Origin: Frondihabitans peucedani
Lineage (GTDB): Bacteria > Actinomycetota > Actinomycetes > Actinomycetales > Microbacteriaceae
Length of the DNA stretch: 64,000 nt
Reading direction: 5' to 3'
Assembly (NCBI RefSeq): GCF_039537585.1
Contig: NZ_BAABAU010000001.1
Coordinates: 1,302,001 to 1,366,000 of the forward strand
Notes under the pieces: generated by a model
Told to the model about the DNA's origin: nothing
What the model saw: only the letters and a program-made list of their open reading frames with translations
Databases searched by the model: none
Shown: positions 36,067-44,233 of the stretch, one piece after another
Layout of the letters: each line of letters opens with the position of its first letter
How positions within the stretch are numbered: the first letter of the stretch is position 1
Made by a program: the position numbers and the translations under genes

Positions 36067-37785
36067 GTGACAACCACCGCGGGCGGCACCGCCACCTCGA
36101 CCGGCTCCGAGCGCAACAGCGACTACGACCCGAGCGTCCTGAAGGGCGTCTTCGAGAAGAACTACACCTACGCCAACGGCTTCGAGCGGAACACGCACCG
36201 GTACGCGGGCCGGACGGCCCTCACCGACTCCGTGACCGGCGCCAGCTGGACCTACGCCGAGCTCGGCGAGGTCACCGGCCGACTCGTCGCGGGCCTCCGC
36301 GAGCACGGCGTCGGCACCGGCGACGTCGTCTGCTACCAGCTGATGAACCGGCCCGAGTTCGCGTTCCTCTACCTGGCGACCCAGGGCCTCCGCGCCGTCG
36401 GGTCCCCGATGAACTTCCGGCTCGCACCCGGCGAGTCCGCCTTCATCCTCGACGACTCCCGCCCCGCCGTGTTCTTCTTCGAGGCGAGCGATGCGGCGCA
36501 GGTCGCGGCCGCCCTGGAGCTCGCCGAGCACCGGCCCGAGGTGCTCGTCGCGGTCGGTGACGACGACGACCTGGCCGGCCTCGACAGGATCCTGCGCTTC
36601 GACGATCTGCTCGTCGAGGGGGCGCCCTCGTTCACGGCGCCCGACGACGCGACCACCTGGGACGAGACGACGCGGCTCTACACCTCGGGCACCACGGGGC
36701 GGCCGAAGGCGGTGCCGCTGACGAGCCTGAACGAGGTGCTCACGGCGCACGACGTGATCATCAACATGTCGCTCACCCCGAAAGACAGGACGATGAACAT
36801 GTCGCCCTGGTTCCACCGCGGGGGCACCTACTGCGCCGGCCCGAACACCGTCTTCTACGTCGGCGCCGAGGCCGTCACACTGCCGCAGTTCGACCCCGGC
36901 CTCGTCATGGACCTCGTCGAGGAGCGCGGCCTCACCTACGTGATCGGCGCGCCGACGAACCTGGAGCGCCTCGCCGACGAGCAGGAGGCGAAGCCGCGCG
37001 ACCTCTCGACCCTCAAGGGCATCGTCACGATGGGCGCGCCGTTCGAGCGCACCGCGGCCCTCCGCTATCAGAAGGTCCTGACACCGAACATCTCGAACGG
37101 CTACGGCACCACCGAGGCCTTCTGGAACACGTTCCTCCCCGGCGACGAGCTGACGACGTTCGCCGGCGCCGCCGGACGCGCGTCGATCGACGACGACGTC
37201 GTGGTGGTCAAGGTCTCGAGCGAGGGCCCGGGCGACCCCGCGAAGCCCGTCGCGAAGGACGGCAAGGAGATCGGCGAGGTCGCCGTCCGCTCCGTGAAAT
37301 CGGGCTACACCTACCGGGGCAACCCCGAGGAGGACGCCAAGAAGTTCCGCGACGGCTGGTTCTTCGCGGGCGATCTCGCGACCTGGAACGATGAGGAGGT
37401 GATCACCGTCGTCGGCCGCAAAGACGACATGATCATCTCGGGCGGCGAGAACGTCCACCCGGTCCAGGTCGAGGAGACCCTCGCCCAGCACCCGGCCGTC
37501 GCCGACTCGATCGTCTGCGGCATGGCCGACACCGAGTGGGGTCAGGTCGTCGTGGCCTACATCGTCCGTCGGCCGGGCGTCGCCGACGACGAGCAGCAGG
37601 CCGCCGACGCCCTCGAGGCGCACTGCCGGGCGTCGGTCGACCTCGCCGGCTTCAAGCGGCCGCGCTACTACTCCTTCGTCGCCGAGCTCCCCTACACCGC
37701 CACCGGCAAGAAGCAGCACTTCGTGATGCAGGACCGCTCGCCCCGCGACTTCGCGGACGGCCGATTCGTCAAGCCGCGGCGCTGA
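36067..37785 (+). CDS. AMP-dependent acyl-CoA synthetase/ligase
   Basis: This 572-residue member of the adenylate-forming superfamily activates a carboxylic acid with ATP and joins it to CoA. The P-loop LYTSGTTGRPK (about residue 200), NGYGTTE, the hinge FAGDLATWN followed by VGRKDDMIISGGENVHP, and the C-terminal catalytic Lys in PYTATGKKQHF are all present. Medium- to long-chain fatty acids or aromatic acids are likely substrates; this is inference. The GTG start at 36067 has AAAGG at eight bases, and the upstream in-frame extension is antisense-like and rejected. A hairpin follows the stop. Confidence 0.9.
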   Translation: MTTTAGGTATSTGSERNSDYDPSVLKGVFEKNYTYANGFERNTHRYAGRTALTDSVTGASWTYAELGEVTGRLVAGLREHGVGTGDVVCYQLMNRPEFAFLYLATQGLRAVGSPMNFRLAPGESAFILDDSRPAVFFFEASDAAQVAAALELAEHRPEVLVAVGDDDDLAGLDRILRFDDLLVEGAPSFTAPDDATTWDETTRLYTSGTTGRPKAVPLTSLNEVLTAHDVIINMSLTPKDRTMNMSPWFHRGGTYCAGPNTVFYVGAEAVTLPQFDPGLVMDLVEERGLTYVIGAPTNLERLADEQEAKPRDLSTLKGIVTMGAPFERTAALRYQKVLTPNISNGYGTTEAFWNTFLPGDELTTFAGAAGRASIDDDVVVVKVSSEGPGDPAKPVAKDGKEIGEVAVRSVKSGYTYRGNPEEDAKKFRDGWFFAGDLATWNDEEVITVVGRKDDMIISGGENVHPVQVEETLAQHPAVADSIVCGMADTEWGQVVVAYIVRRPGVADDEQQAADALEAHCRASVDLAGFKRPRYYSFVAELPYTATGKKQHFVMQDRSPRDFADGRFVKPRR

Positions 37786-37794
37786 TCCTGCGGG

Positions 37795-37846
37795 CCCAGG
37801 TCTCGCGAGCGGCGCCGCCACCGCTGCTCGCAGGGCGAGACCTGGG
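37795..37846 (+). terminator. Strong hairpin after the acyl-CoA ligase gene
   Basis: CCCAGGTCTCGC (37795-37806) and GCGAGACCTGGG (37835-37846) are perfect 12-bp complements. Inside, GAGCGG pairs with CCGCTGCTC in part. It begins ten bases after the ligase stop and ends before the ABC exporter promoter, so it probably separates the two units. Confidence 0.65.
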
Positions 37847-37849
37847 AGC

Positions 37850-37901
37850 CCTCAGGGTGGTACCTGAGGACGATGACCGCGGCCGGGGGCGCTCCTAGGT
37901 T
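37850..37901 (+). promoter_or_regulatory. ABC exporter promoter with upstream operator
   Basis: CCTCAGG (37850-37856) and CCTGAGG (37863-37869) form a 7-bp palindrome around GTGGTA. ATGACC (37873-37878) and TAGGTT (37896-37901) are 17 bases apart and fit a -35/-10 pair. The palindrome sits directly upstream of the -35, a position typical of activators, for example response regulators. No regulator gene is adjacent. Confidence 0.6.
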
Positions 37902-37922
37902 GAGAGCCATGGAGCGAACAGC

Positions 37923-38858
37923 ATGATCCACGCAGAGAACCTGACCAAGCGCTACGGCGAGCGCACCGCCCTCGACAGCGTCTCGTTCGACGTCAAGCCG
38001 GGCCTCGTCACAGGCTTCCTCGGCCCGAACGGCGCCGGCAAGTCGACCACGATGCGCCTCATCGTGGGCCTCGACCGTGCCACCTCCGGGAGCGTCACCG
38101 TCAACGGCCGCCGCTACGCCGAGCACGCGGCTCCCCTCCGCGAGGTCGGCGTCCTGCTCGACGCGAAGGCCGTCCACCGCGGGCGCAGCGCCTTCGACCA
38201 CCTGCTCGCCATGGGCGCGACCCACGGGATCGGCCGCAAGCGCGTCGACGAGGTCATCGCGCTCACCGGCCTCGAGTCGGTCGCCAAGAAGCGCGTCGGC
38301 GGCTTCTCGCTCGGAATGGGACAGCGGCTCGGAATCGCCGCCGCCCTCCTCGGAGACCCGGCCACGCTGATCCTGGACGAACCCGTCAACGGCCTCGACC
38401 CCGAGGGCGTCGTCTGGGTGCGGAACCTGGCGCGCCACCTCGCCCGCGAGGGCCGCACGGTGTTCCTGTCGTCGCACCTCATGAGCGAGATGGCGCAGAC
38501 CGCCGACCACATCATCGTGCTCGGCCGCGGCCGCGTGATCGCCGACGAGTCCGTCGAGACGATCATGGCCCGCGCCAAGGGCGACGCCGTCCGCGTCCGC
38601 ACCCCGCACGCCGCCCAGCTCACGCCGCTGCTGGCCGAGCAGTCCGCCAGCGTCACCGGCACCGCCGCCGACCTCCTCGAGGTCCACGGCATCCCCGCCG
38701 CCCGCATCGGCGAGATCGCCGCCGCGTCCGGCGTGATCCTGCACGAGCTCACCCCTCTCGACGGCTCGCTCGAGGACGCCTACATGGCCCTCACGCAAGA
38801 CGAGGTCGAGTACCGCGACACGGCGGCCGCCGCCCCGACACCGGAGGTCGTCCGATGA
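37923..38858 (+). CDS. ABC transporter ATP-binding protein
   Basis: This is a 311-residue ATPase. Walker A GPNGAGKST is at residues 34-42, with signature FSLGMGQRLGIA, Walker B LILDEPVNGLD and H-loop SSHLMSE. It is of the drug/bacitracin exporter type (CcmA/NatA-like). It pairs with the ABC-2 type permease that follows by an ATGA overlap. GGAG is eight bases before the ATG. A five-codon open frame (ATG at 37909, seven bases after the -10 TAGGTT) ends in a TGA that overlaps this ATG, so a leaderless mini-leader could couple translation. Confidence 0.93.
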   Translation: MIHAENLTKRYGERTALDSVSFDVKPGLVTGFLGPNGAGKSTTMRLIVGLDRATSGSVTVNGRRYAEHAAPLREVGVLLDAKAVHRGRSAFDHLLAMGATHGIGRKRVDEVIALTGLESVAKKRVGGFSLGMGQRLGIAAALLGDPATLILDEPVNGLDPEGVVWVRNLARHLAREGRTVFLSSHLMSEMAQTADHIIVLGRGRVIADESVETIMARAKGDAVRVRTPHAAQLTPLLAEQSASVTGTAADLLEVHGIPAARIGEIAAASGVILHELTPLDGSLEDAYMALTQDEVEYRDTAAAAPTPEVVR

Positions 38859-39742
38859 CTACCGCAACCGCTCCCGCCCGCCCGTCGTCGCACGGGCACG
38901 CGAACCTGTCCCGCCTCAGCTTCGGCGGCATCCTGCGCTCCGAGTGGGTCAAGCTCCGCTCGCTGCGCTCCACCTTCTGGTGCTACCTGCTGATCCTGCT
39001 GCTGAACGTCGGATTCGCGGCACTCATCTCGGCGCAGAACCTCAGCCAGGGTGCCGGCGGCCAAGGACCCGCGCGCGCCGCCTCCGGCGAGCAGGGCATG
39101 GCGGCCGCCGTCACCGCGGTCACGCTCGGCATCAACTTCACCGGGCTCATCGCCGCCGTCCTCGGTGCCCTGATGATCACCGGCGAATACGGCACCGGCA
39201 TGATCAAGTCGACCTTCACCGCCGACCCCAAGCGCCTCGGCGCCCTCTTCGGCAAGGCGATCGTGTTCGGCGTCGTGACGTTCGTGGTGGGCCTGGTGTC
39301 GCTGATCCTGGCGGCCGTGGTCTCGGCGCCGCTGCTGTCGAACAGCAGCGACATCACGCTGGACTGGGGCAACGGCACCTTCTGGCTGTCGCTCGTCGGC
39401 GGCGCGGGCTTCCTCGCCCTGGCCGGCCTCATCGCCTACGGCTTCGGCGCCATCATCCGCTCGAGCGCCGGCGGGATCGCTGCGGCCATCGGCCTGCTGT
39501 TCGTCGCGCCGATCGTCCTGCAGGTGGTCCAGGGGCTGACGCAGGCGAAGTGGGCGCAGAACATCAACGCGTTCCTCCCCTCGAACGCCGGCGGGCTGAT
39601 GTTCGGCTACGGCTCGGGCACCGCCAGCGTGAAAGACGGCATCGTCACCCTCGACCAGACGCAGGGGCTCCTCGTGATGATCGCCTGGGTCGTCGTGTCG
39701 CTCGTCGTCGCGACCGTGCTGGTCAAGCGCCGCGACGCCTGA
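38855..39742 (+). CDS. ABC-2 type permease subunit
   Basis: This 295-residue membrane protein has about six helices. It begins with a short cytoplasmic region ending SEWVKLRSLRSTFW, common to actinobacterial ABC-2 permeases, and has large loops after the first helix. Its start overlaps the ATPase stop (ATGA). The two genes form a complete exporter of the NatA/NatB class, probably for antibiotics or ions. A very strong terminator lies 58 bp downstream. Confidence 0.87.
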   Translation: MTTATAPARPSSHGHANLSRLSFGGILRSEWVKLRSLRSTFWCYLLILLLNVGFAALISAQNLSQGAGGQGPARAASGEQGMAAAVTAVTLGINFTGLIAAVLGALMITGEYGTGMIKSTFTADPKRLGALFGKAIVFGVVTFVVGLVSLILAAVVSAPLLSNSSDITLDWGNGTFWLSLVGGAGFLALAGLIAYGFGAIIRSSAGGIAAAIGLLFVAPIVLQVVQGLTQAKWAQNINAFLPSNAGGLMFGYGSGTASVKDGIVTLDQTQGLLVMIAWVVVSLVVATVLVKRRDA

Positions 39743-39800
39743 CGCCGGGGCGAGCCGCCGGCTCCGGCTCCGGCTCCGGCTGGCGCTTACGGCTCACCCC

Positions 39801-39850
39801 GCAGAAGCCCGCGAACCCGCGCCTCGAGCGCCCGGTTCGCGGGCTTCTGC
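39801..39850 (+). terminator. Very strong terminator after the ABC exporter
   Basis: GCAGAAGCCCGCGAACC (39801-39817) and GGTTCGCGGGCTTCTGC (39834-39850) are perfect 17-bp complements around a 16-base loop that can itself pair. CGATTTCGGGG follows. This is the longest uninterrupted stem in the window. Just before it (39761-39782) CCGGCT is repeated about four times in tandem. Confidence 0.8.
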
Positions 39851-39897
39851 CGATTTCGGGGTGTGCGCTGCTGCCGCTTGCGGGGTGTGGGTCCGTG

Positions 39898-40057
39898 CAT
39901 ATGGACGGAGATCCTGCTTCCCGGGGCCTCCGGCGTACATATGGACGGAGATCCTGCTTCCCGGGGCCTCCGGGCGTACATATGGACGGAGATCCTCCCG
40001 AAAACACGAAAGTGAGGCGGATCGGGAGGGGTCGGCGCGAGAATCTCCGTCCATATG
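39898..40057. repeat. CATATGGACGGAGAT repeat cluster (three direct, one inverted)
   Basis: CATATGGACGGAGAT starts at 39898, 39938 and 39979 (periods 40 and 41 bp), and the complement ATCTCCGTCCATATG lies at 40043-40057. The first two units are identical for about 36 bp and include GATCCTGC. The third copy and the inverted copy can form a double stem: the outer 15 bp plus inner CCTCCCGA with TCGGGAGG. The 419-bp gap 39743-40161 holds only this cluster, the terminator before it and a small tandem repeat after it. No convincing gene is present. Confidence 0.85.
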
Positions 40058-40062
40058 CGTCA

Positions 40063-40088
40063 AGGGCACAGGACGAGGGCACAGGACG
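40063..40088. repeat. 13-bp tandem duplication
   Basis: AGGGCACAGGACG occurs twice head to tail (40063-40075 and 40076-40088), followed by degenerate GAGCCAGGACTC and GGGGCCAGGAGCAGGAGC stretches up to the XRE stop. It lies in the same gene-free gap as the CATATGGACGGAGAT cluster. Confidence 0.7.
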
Positions 40089-40161
40089 AGGAGCCAGGAC
40101 TCACTCGCACACGACGAGGGGCCAGGAGCAGGAGCACGAGCCTGAGCGCAGCCCGCACCTG

Positions 40162-41040
40162 CTACGCAGACAGCGACCCGGCGCCGGCGGCCACGCCGGC
40201 AGAAGCGCGCAGGAACTCCAGCTTCTCGGCCTCGGGCGACCCCGCGGGCACGGTGTAGGCGACGATCCTGAGGTCGGCACCGGCGACGGTGAACACGTCG
40301 CAGTCGATCTCGATGTCGCCGACGACGCTGTTGAGGACGGTCTTCCGCTCGGACTGGTGCTCGCCGACGCAGCCGACGGCCCAGAGGTCGGCGAACTCGG
40401 GGCTCTGCGCCAGGAGGTCGTCGACGAGGGAGCGGAGGCGCGGATCCTGCGGGTACCGGCCCTGGACCAGCCGCAGATCGCTGACGAGCGACCGCTTGAA
40501 GTGGTCGCCGCCGTCGTCGTGCCGCACCCGGGTGCCCTCGCCGTAGGCGGGGTGGCCGATGCCGAAGGTGCCGGCGACGACGTTCCGCTCGAGGGGCGTG
40601 CGGCCGCTGGGGTCTCCGAGCAGGATCGCCCAGAGCGGGCTCCAGGCGAGGAGGTCCCAGGACGCGCTGAACACGGCGATCGGAGACTCGGAGAGGCGCG
40701 TGAGGAGCCGCTGCACGCCCGGCGGGATGTGGGTCGGGACGACCTCGGGCGACGGCGGCAGGAGCCCCGCGACGCGGAACAGGTGGTCGCGCTCGGCGTC
40801 GCCGAGCTGCAGGGCGCGGGCGATCGACGCGGCGACCTGGTCGGAGGGATTCCGGGCGCGGCCCTGCTCGAGGCGGATCACGTAGTCGACCGACAGTCCG
40901 GCCAGCTGGGCGAGGTCCTCGCGGCGGAGGCCGGGCGTCTTGCGCGACGAGCCGGACGGCAGACCGACGTCGATCGGCGACACCGTCGCGCGCCACATCT
41001 TCAGGAGCGAACCGAGGTCGCCGTGCTCGCGTGACGTCAT
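40162..41040 (-). CDS. XRE family regulator with MmyB-like ligand domain
   Basis: This is a 292-residue regulator. The N-terminal helix-turn-helix (TPGLRREDLAQLAGLSVDYV then RLEQGRARNPSDQV, about residues 35-68) is followed by an MmyB-like PAS-related domain with LLAWSPLWAILLG and a final FTVAGADLRIVAYTV. Such regulators often repress a divergent oxidoreductase gene, as here with an SDR 101 bp away. The ATG follows GAGAAT by six bases on the minus strand, so a leaderless start is likely. Confidence 0.9.
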   Translation of the reverse strand: MTSREHGDLGSLLKMWRATVSPIDVGLPSGSSRKTPGLRREDLAQLAGLSVDYVIRLEQGRARNPSDQVAASIARALQLGDAERDHLFRVAGLLPPSPEVVPTHIPPGVQRLLTRLSESPIAVFSASWDLLAWSPLWAILLGDPSGRTPLERNVVAGTFGIGHPAYGEGTRVRHDDGGDHFKRSLVSDLRLVQGRYPQDPRLRSLVDDLLAQSPEFADLWAVGCVGEHQSERKTVLNSVVGDIEIDCDVFTVAGADLRIVAYTVPAGSPEAEKLEFLRASAGVAAGAGSLSA

Positions 41041-41141
41041 GCGACCATTCTCCGGGCTGGCCGGGGGTTGCGCCTGGTACCCGTGGTCCTAGGGAGCGGC
41101 GGAGCCTTCCGGGCCTCAGGCGGGGAGCGCAGGATCGAGTC
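41041..41141. promoter_or_regulatory. Divergent control region XRE/SDR
   Basis: This 101-bp spacer has GAGAAT six bases before the XRE ATG and CAGGAT six bases before the SDR ATG; the latter is part of a GCAGGATC octamer. In the middle CTGGTACCCGTGGTCCTAG carries two GGTnCC half-sites and is the best candidate operator. The palindrome at 37850-37869 also contains GGTACC. Confidence 0.5.
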
Positions 41142-41834
41142 ATGACAACGACACTCATCACCGGGGCCAACAAGGGCCTCGGCTACGAAACCGCCCGCCG
41201 CCTCCTCGAGGCCGGGCACACCGTGTGGGTCGCCGCCCGCGACGAGAGCCGCGGCCGCGCCGCAGCCGACGCGCTCGGCGCCCGCTTCGTCCAGCTCGAC
41301 GTGACCGACGACGCGTCGGTGCAGGCCGCCGCCGCCATTGTCGCCGCCGAGGGCGGCCTCGACGTCCTGATCAACAACGCCGGGATCACCGGCCCCCACC
41401 GCGACGCCGCCGACCTGACCGGCGCGGACGCCCTCGAGGTGTACTCGACCAACGTGGCGAGCATCGTCCGCACCATGCACGCCTTCGTCCCGCTCCTCCG
41501 GCGGTCCGAGAACCCGACGGTGGTGAACGTGACGAGCGGCCTCGGCTCCTTCACCGCCGTGCACGACACGTCGCGGGTCGAGGCGTCCGTGGTCTCGCCC
41601 CTCTACAACTCGTCGAAGTCGGCCGTGACGATGCTGACCGTGCAGTACTCGCGGGCGCTTCCGGAGATGCGGATCAATGCCGCCGACCCCGGCTACACGG
41701 CCACCGACCTCAACGGCAACTCCGGCCACCAGACGGTGACCGAGGGCACCGACGCCGTCGTCGAGCTGGCCCTCCGCGGCCCGGACGGCCCCACCGGCAC
41801 CTTCATCGACCGCTCGGGCGTCGCTCCGTTCTAG
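41142..41834 (+). CDS. Short-chain dehydrogenase/reductase
   Basis: This 230-residue SDR has TGANKGLG (residues 7-14), DVTDD, NNAGITGP, a catalytic Ser in VTSGLGS and YNSSKSAV with Tyr and Lys. The tail AADPGYTATDLNGNSGHQT resembles carbonyl-reductase-like SDRs that are often paired with XRE/MmyB regulators, as here. The ATG at 41142 is chosen because homology starts there and CAGGAT lies six bases upstream. Its TAG shares a CTAG with the stop of the convergent DUF805 gene (41831-41834). Confidence 0.88.
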   Translation: MTTTLITGANKGLGYETARRLLEAGHTVWVAARDESRGRAAADALGARFVQLDVTDDASVQAAAAIVAAEGGLDVLINNAGITGPHRDAADLTGADALEVYSTNVASIVRTMHAFVPLLRRSENPTVVNVTSGLGSFTAVHDTSRVEASVVSPLYNSSKSAVTMLTVQYSRALPEMRINAADPGYTATDLNGNSGHQTVTEGTDAVVELALRGPDGPTGTFIDRSGVAPF

Positions 41835-42424
41835 GAGCCGGAGCCGGCGCCGTGTCTGACGGAGCCGGCCCGCGAGCGGTGTCGCGCCACACCCGGGTCG
41901 CCTCGGCCGTCGAGCGGCGACACCTCCGCGTCGGGCACGCTCCGGCCGAGGGCAGCGATCAGCAGCGCCAGATCGATCAGCGGCAGCCCGCCGAGGAGAG
42001 CCGCCCACGGCGGGCCGCCGCGGTCGCGGAGCCGTCGGAAGCCGAGTGCGACGTTCGGGACGACGGTCGCCACGCACCACACGAAGAGCACCCACTGCTC
42101 GGGCGGGCCGCCGGAGAACCACCTCAGCGACCCGCCGGGGCCGCCCCCGAAGTCGAGTCCGACGATGGTCTGGCCGATCCCGAGGAACCCGGGCGCGTCG
42201 TGATACGCCGTGAACGGGTCGCTCGCGGGAGCACTGCTCGGGCCGGTCAGCTGAGGGACGACGACGGTCGCCAGCGCGACCACGACGAGGTCGGTGAGGC
42301 GCTGCCACCAGAACTCGCTGCGGCTCGCCCGACCGCCGAACGAGAACGCCCCGGTCCAGAAGCGCCGGGTCGCCTGGGCCCAGCTCGCGCCGATCAGCGG
42401 CGCAGGATCACGGACACCGGTCAT
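41831..42424 (-). CDS. DUF805 family membrane protein
   Basis: This is a 197-residue membrane protein. It opens with the family motif FSFGGRASRSEFWW (about residues 27-40), has three or four helices and includes FRRLRDRGGPPW, another DUF805 hallmark. Function unknown. TAGCGT (42431-42436, minus strand) lies six bases before the ATG and overlaps the end of the RpiR gene, so it may be transcribed separately. Its stop is shared through CTAG with the SDR gene. Confidence 0.82.
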   Translation of the reverse strand: MTGVRDPAPLIGASWAQATRRFWTGAFSFGGRASRSEFWWQRLTDLVVVALATVVVPQLTGPSSAPASDPFTAYHDAPGFLGIGQTIVGLDFGGGPGGSLRWFSGGPPEQWVLFVWCVATVVPNVALGFRRLRDRGGPPWAALLGGLPLIDLALLIAALGRSVPDAEVSPLDGRGDPGVARHRSRAGSVRHGAGSGS

Positions 42425-42428
42425 GCCC

Positions 42429-43316
42429 TCACGCTAGCGGCCGGGCCCGCCGTCGCTCGACAGCGGCCACGAGCGCGTCGAGGACCGCGACCTGCACCAC
42501 GGCGGACGCCGATGCGGCGTCGCGATGCGCCGATCCGGACGCCCCGACCACGAGGGCGACGTCGGCCTGCCGCGCGAGCGTCGAGCGCGCGAAGCCGGTG
42601 ACGGCCGCGATCGAAGCGCCGGAGGCCTGACCGGCTCGGACGACAGCCAGGGTCTCGAGCGACTCCCCCGAGTGGCTGACCGCCAGGACGACGTCCTCCG
42701 CCGTCGAGCGTCCGGCGAGGAGGCACTGGAGGCGGACGTCCGGAGCGCACTGCGCGTCGACACCCGCAGCGACCAGGGCGGCCGTCACCCCGAGGGCGTG
42801 CGGTGCCGACAGTCCGACGCCGGTGACGACGATCCTGCGCGCCCTCGCCACCGTCTCGACCAGCGCGTCGAACGCCGGACCGTCGAGGCTCGCGGCCGCC
42901 TCCCCGATCGCCCGGGCGGTGTCCTGCAGCAGGAGCGCCCCGGAGAGTCCCCCGAGCTCGTGGTCGGCCCGGCTCTCGACGCCGGCTGGCGCAGGGCCGT
43001 CCGAGCCGTCGCCGCGGGGCCGCGACTCGGAGGCGAGGCGGATCTTGAGGTCGAGGTAGCCGCGGAGGCCGATGCGGCCGGCGAGACGCACGACGCTGGC
43101 AGGCGACGTCCCGGCGAGATCTGCGAGCTCCGTCACGGTGAGGTGCACGACGGCACGCGGGTCGAGCAGGATCGCGTCGGCGACCCGTCGCTCCGCCGGC
43201 GTGAGGGCCGGTCGCGTGGCTCGGAGCCGCTCCCGGACCGGGGTGGTGTCGAGGTCGCCGAGCCGCGCCGGGACGCCCTCGCCGAGGGGTGTCGGGGCGG
43301 GCGGATCCTGCATCAC
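42429..43316 (-). CDS. RpiR family regulator with SIS domain
   Basis: This is a protein of about 295 residues. An N-terminal RpiR helix-turn-helix (LTPAERRVADAILLDP, then LADLAGTSPASVVRLAGRIG) precedes a sugar-phosphate isomerase (SIS) domain with VLAVSHSGESLETL. These proteins sense phosphosugars. No sugar gene is adjacent, so its target is unknown. I take GTG at 43316 because TAGCGT ends seven bases upstream. The ATG at 43313 is the alternative and differs by one residue. Confidence 0.88.
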   Translation of the reverse strand: MMQDPPAPTPLGEGVPARLGDLDTTPVRERLRATRPALTPAERRVADAILLDPRAVVHLTVTELADLAGTSPASVVRLAGRIGLRGYLDLKIRLASESRPRGDGSDGPAPAGVESRADHELGGLSGALLLQDTARAIGEAAASLDGPAFDALVETVARARRIVVTGVGLSAPHALGVTAALVAAGVDAQCAPDVRLQCLLAGRSTAEDVVLAVSHSGESLETLAVVRAGQASGASIAAVTGFARSTLARQADVALVVGASGSAHRDAASASAVVQVAVLDALVAAVERRRARPLA

Positions 43317-43472
43317 AGAGGGCACGCTAGGCCCCACCCGTGAACGCCGGGACACGCCCGCGTGAACGCCGGAACACCGTTTCACCGAGCCGGGAATCGC
43401 GGCATCGGAGTCCACTCGGAGGGCCCCGGCCGCCGGGTTTGCGCACGCCCGGATCCAGGCCACAATGAGCAC

Positions 43473-43757
43473 GTGACGAAGAAGATCGATACCGCCCTGA
43501 AAGACCTCACGAAGGCTCTCGAGAAGCACGCGCAGATCGTCGGGCTGAAGCCCGTGCCGCTCAAGAAGGCGGGGCGCGCTGCCGCCGAGCTCCGCGTCGC
43601 GGCCGCGGCCTACGCGAACATCGTCGAAGCCAAGACGGGTCAGACGAACCCGTTCATCGACTTCCTCGACACGGCGACCATCGAGTCGCTCGTGCACGAG
43701 CGCGACGCCATCGCGAAGCGCAAGGCGGCCGAGGAGAAGGCTCCGAAGAGCGACTAG
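43473..43757 (+). CDS. Small basic helical hypothetical protein
   Basis: This 94-residue, Lys- and Ala-rich protein is mostly helical by composition (TALKDLTKALEKHAQIV, then AAELRVAAAAYANIVEAKTG). No family is identified. The GTG start is chosen because TTTGCG (43438-43443) and CACAAT (43461-43466) are 17 bases apart and the hexamer ends six bases before GTG, a complete leaderless promoter. An upstream ATG at 43362 would add 37 non-conserved-looking residues. Confidence 0.6.
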   Translation: MTKKIDTALKDLTKALEKHAQIVGLKPVPLKKAGRAAAELRVAAAAYANIVEAKTGQTNPFIDFLDTATIESLVHERDAIAKRKAAEEKAPKSD

Positions 43758-43787
43758 CCCGAGGCCCGACGGCGCCCGGCCGACCGC

Positions 43788-44150
43788 CTACGGCCGCTGA
43801 TCGACCAGCGCGATGAAGCGGCTCCCGATGCCGTCGACCTCGTGGCGTGCGAGTCCCGCCTCGGGATCCGGCACCTGGTCGGGCGCGTGGTAGTCGCACG
43901 ACAGGTAGGTCCACTCGGGCCACCACTTCTTCGGCCTGGCGTCCTCGGCGAACCCGCAGACGACGCACTCGAGGTGCACCCAGACCGGCTTCCTGCCGGT
44001 CCGGTTCGCTCGCGACTGGACCAGCCACGCGGGCGGATCCTGCTCGATCGCCCGGATCTCGGCCTCGCTGAGGCGCGAGGGGAGCCCGTGCCTCGTCGCC
44101 ATCTCGAGCGGGATGTCGAGGCGGAGGGCAGCGTCGCGGCGGGTGAGCAT
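43788..44150 (-). CDS. Hypothetical protein with CxxC-type cysteines
   Basis: This 120-residue protein starts with a helix-turn-helix-like segment (MLTRRDAALRLDIPLEMATR). It then has EIRAIEQDPPAWLVQSRANR, which recalls the small actinobacterial DUF5997 group. A Cys/His cluster (LECVVCGF, then SCDYHAP) that could bind zinc follows. Assignment is tentative. TAGGCT lies six bases before the ATG. It converges with the small basic protein over 30 bp. Confidence 0.6.
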   Translation of the reverse strand: MLTRRDAALRLDIPLEMATRHGLPSRLSEAEIRAIEQDPPAWLVQSRANRTGRKPVWVHLECVVCGFAEDARPKKWWPEWTYLSCDYHAPDQVPDPEAGLARHEVDGIGSRFIALVDQRP

Positions 44151-44233
44151 CGTCCAAGCCTACGGCTGCTCCCACCGCACGACGAAGCGCGGCGCACCCC
44201 GGAGGATGCGCCGCGCCGTCGTCGTGCGGGAGG

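Noticed and set aside
39898-40057. CRISPR array
   Set aside because: Only three direct copies, spacers nearly identical instead of unique, and no cas genes.
39743-40161. Open frames over the CATATGGACGGAGAT repeats on both strands
   Set aside because: The repeat units are 40 and 41 bp, so the frame changes at each unit and no conserved peptide results.
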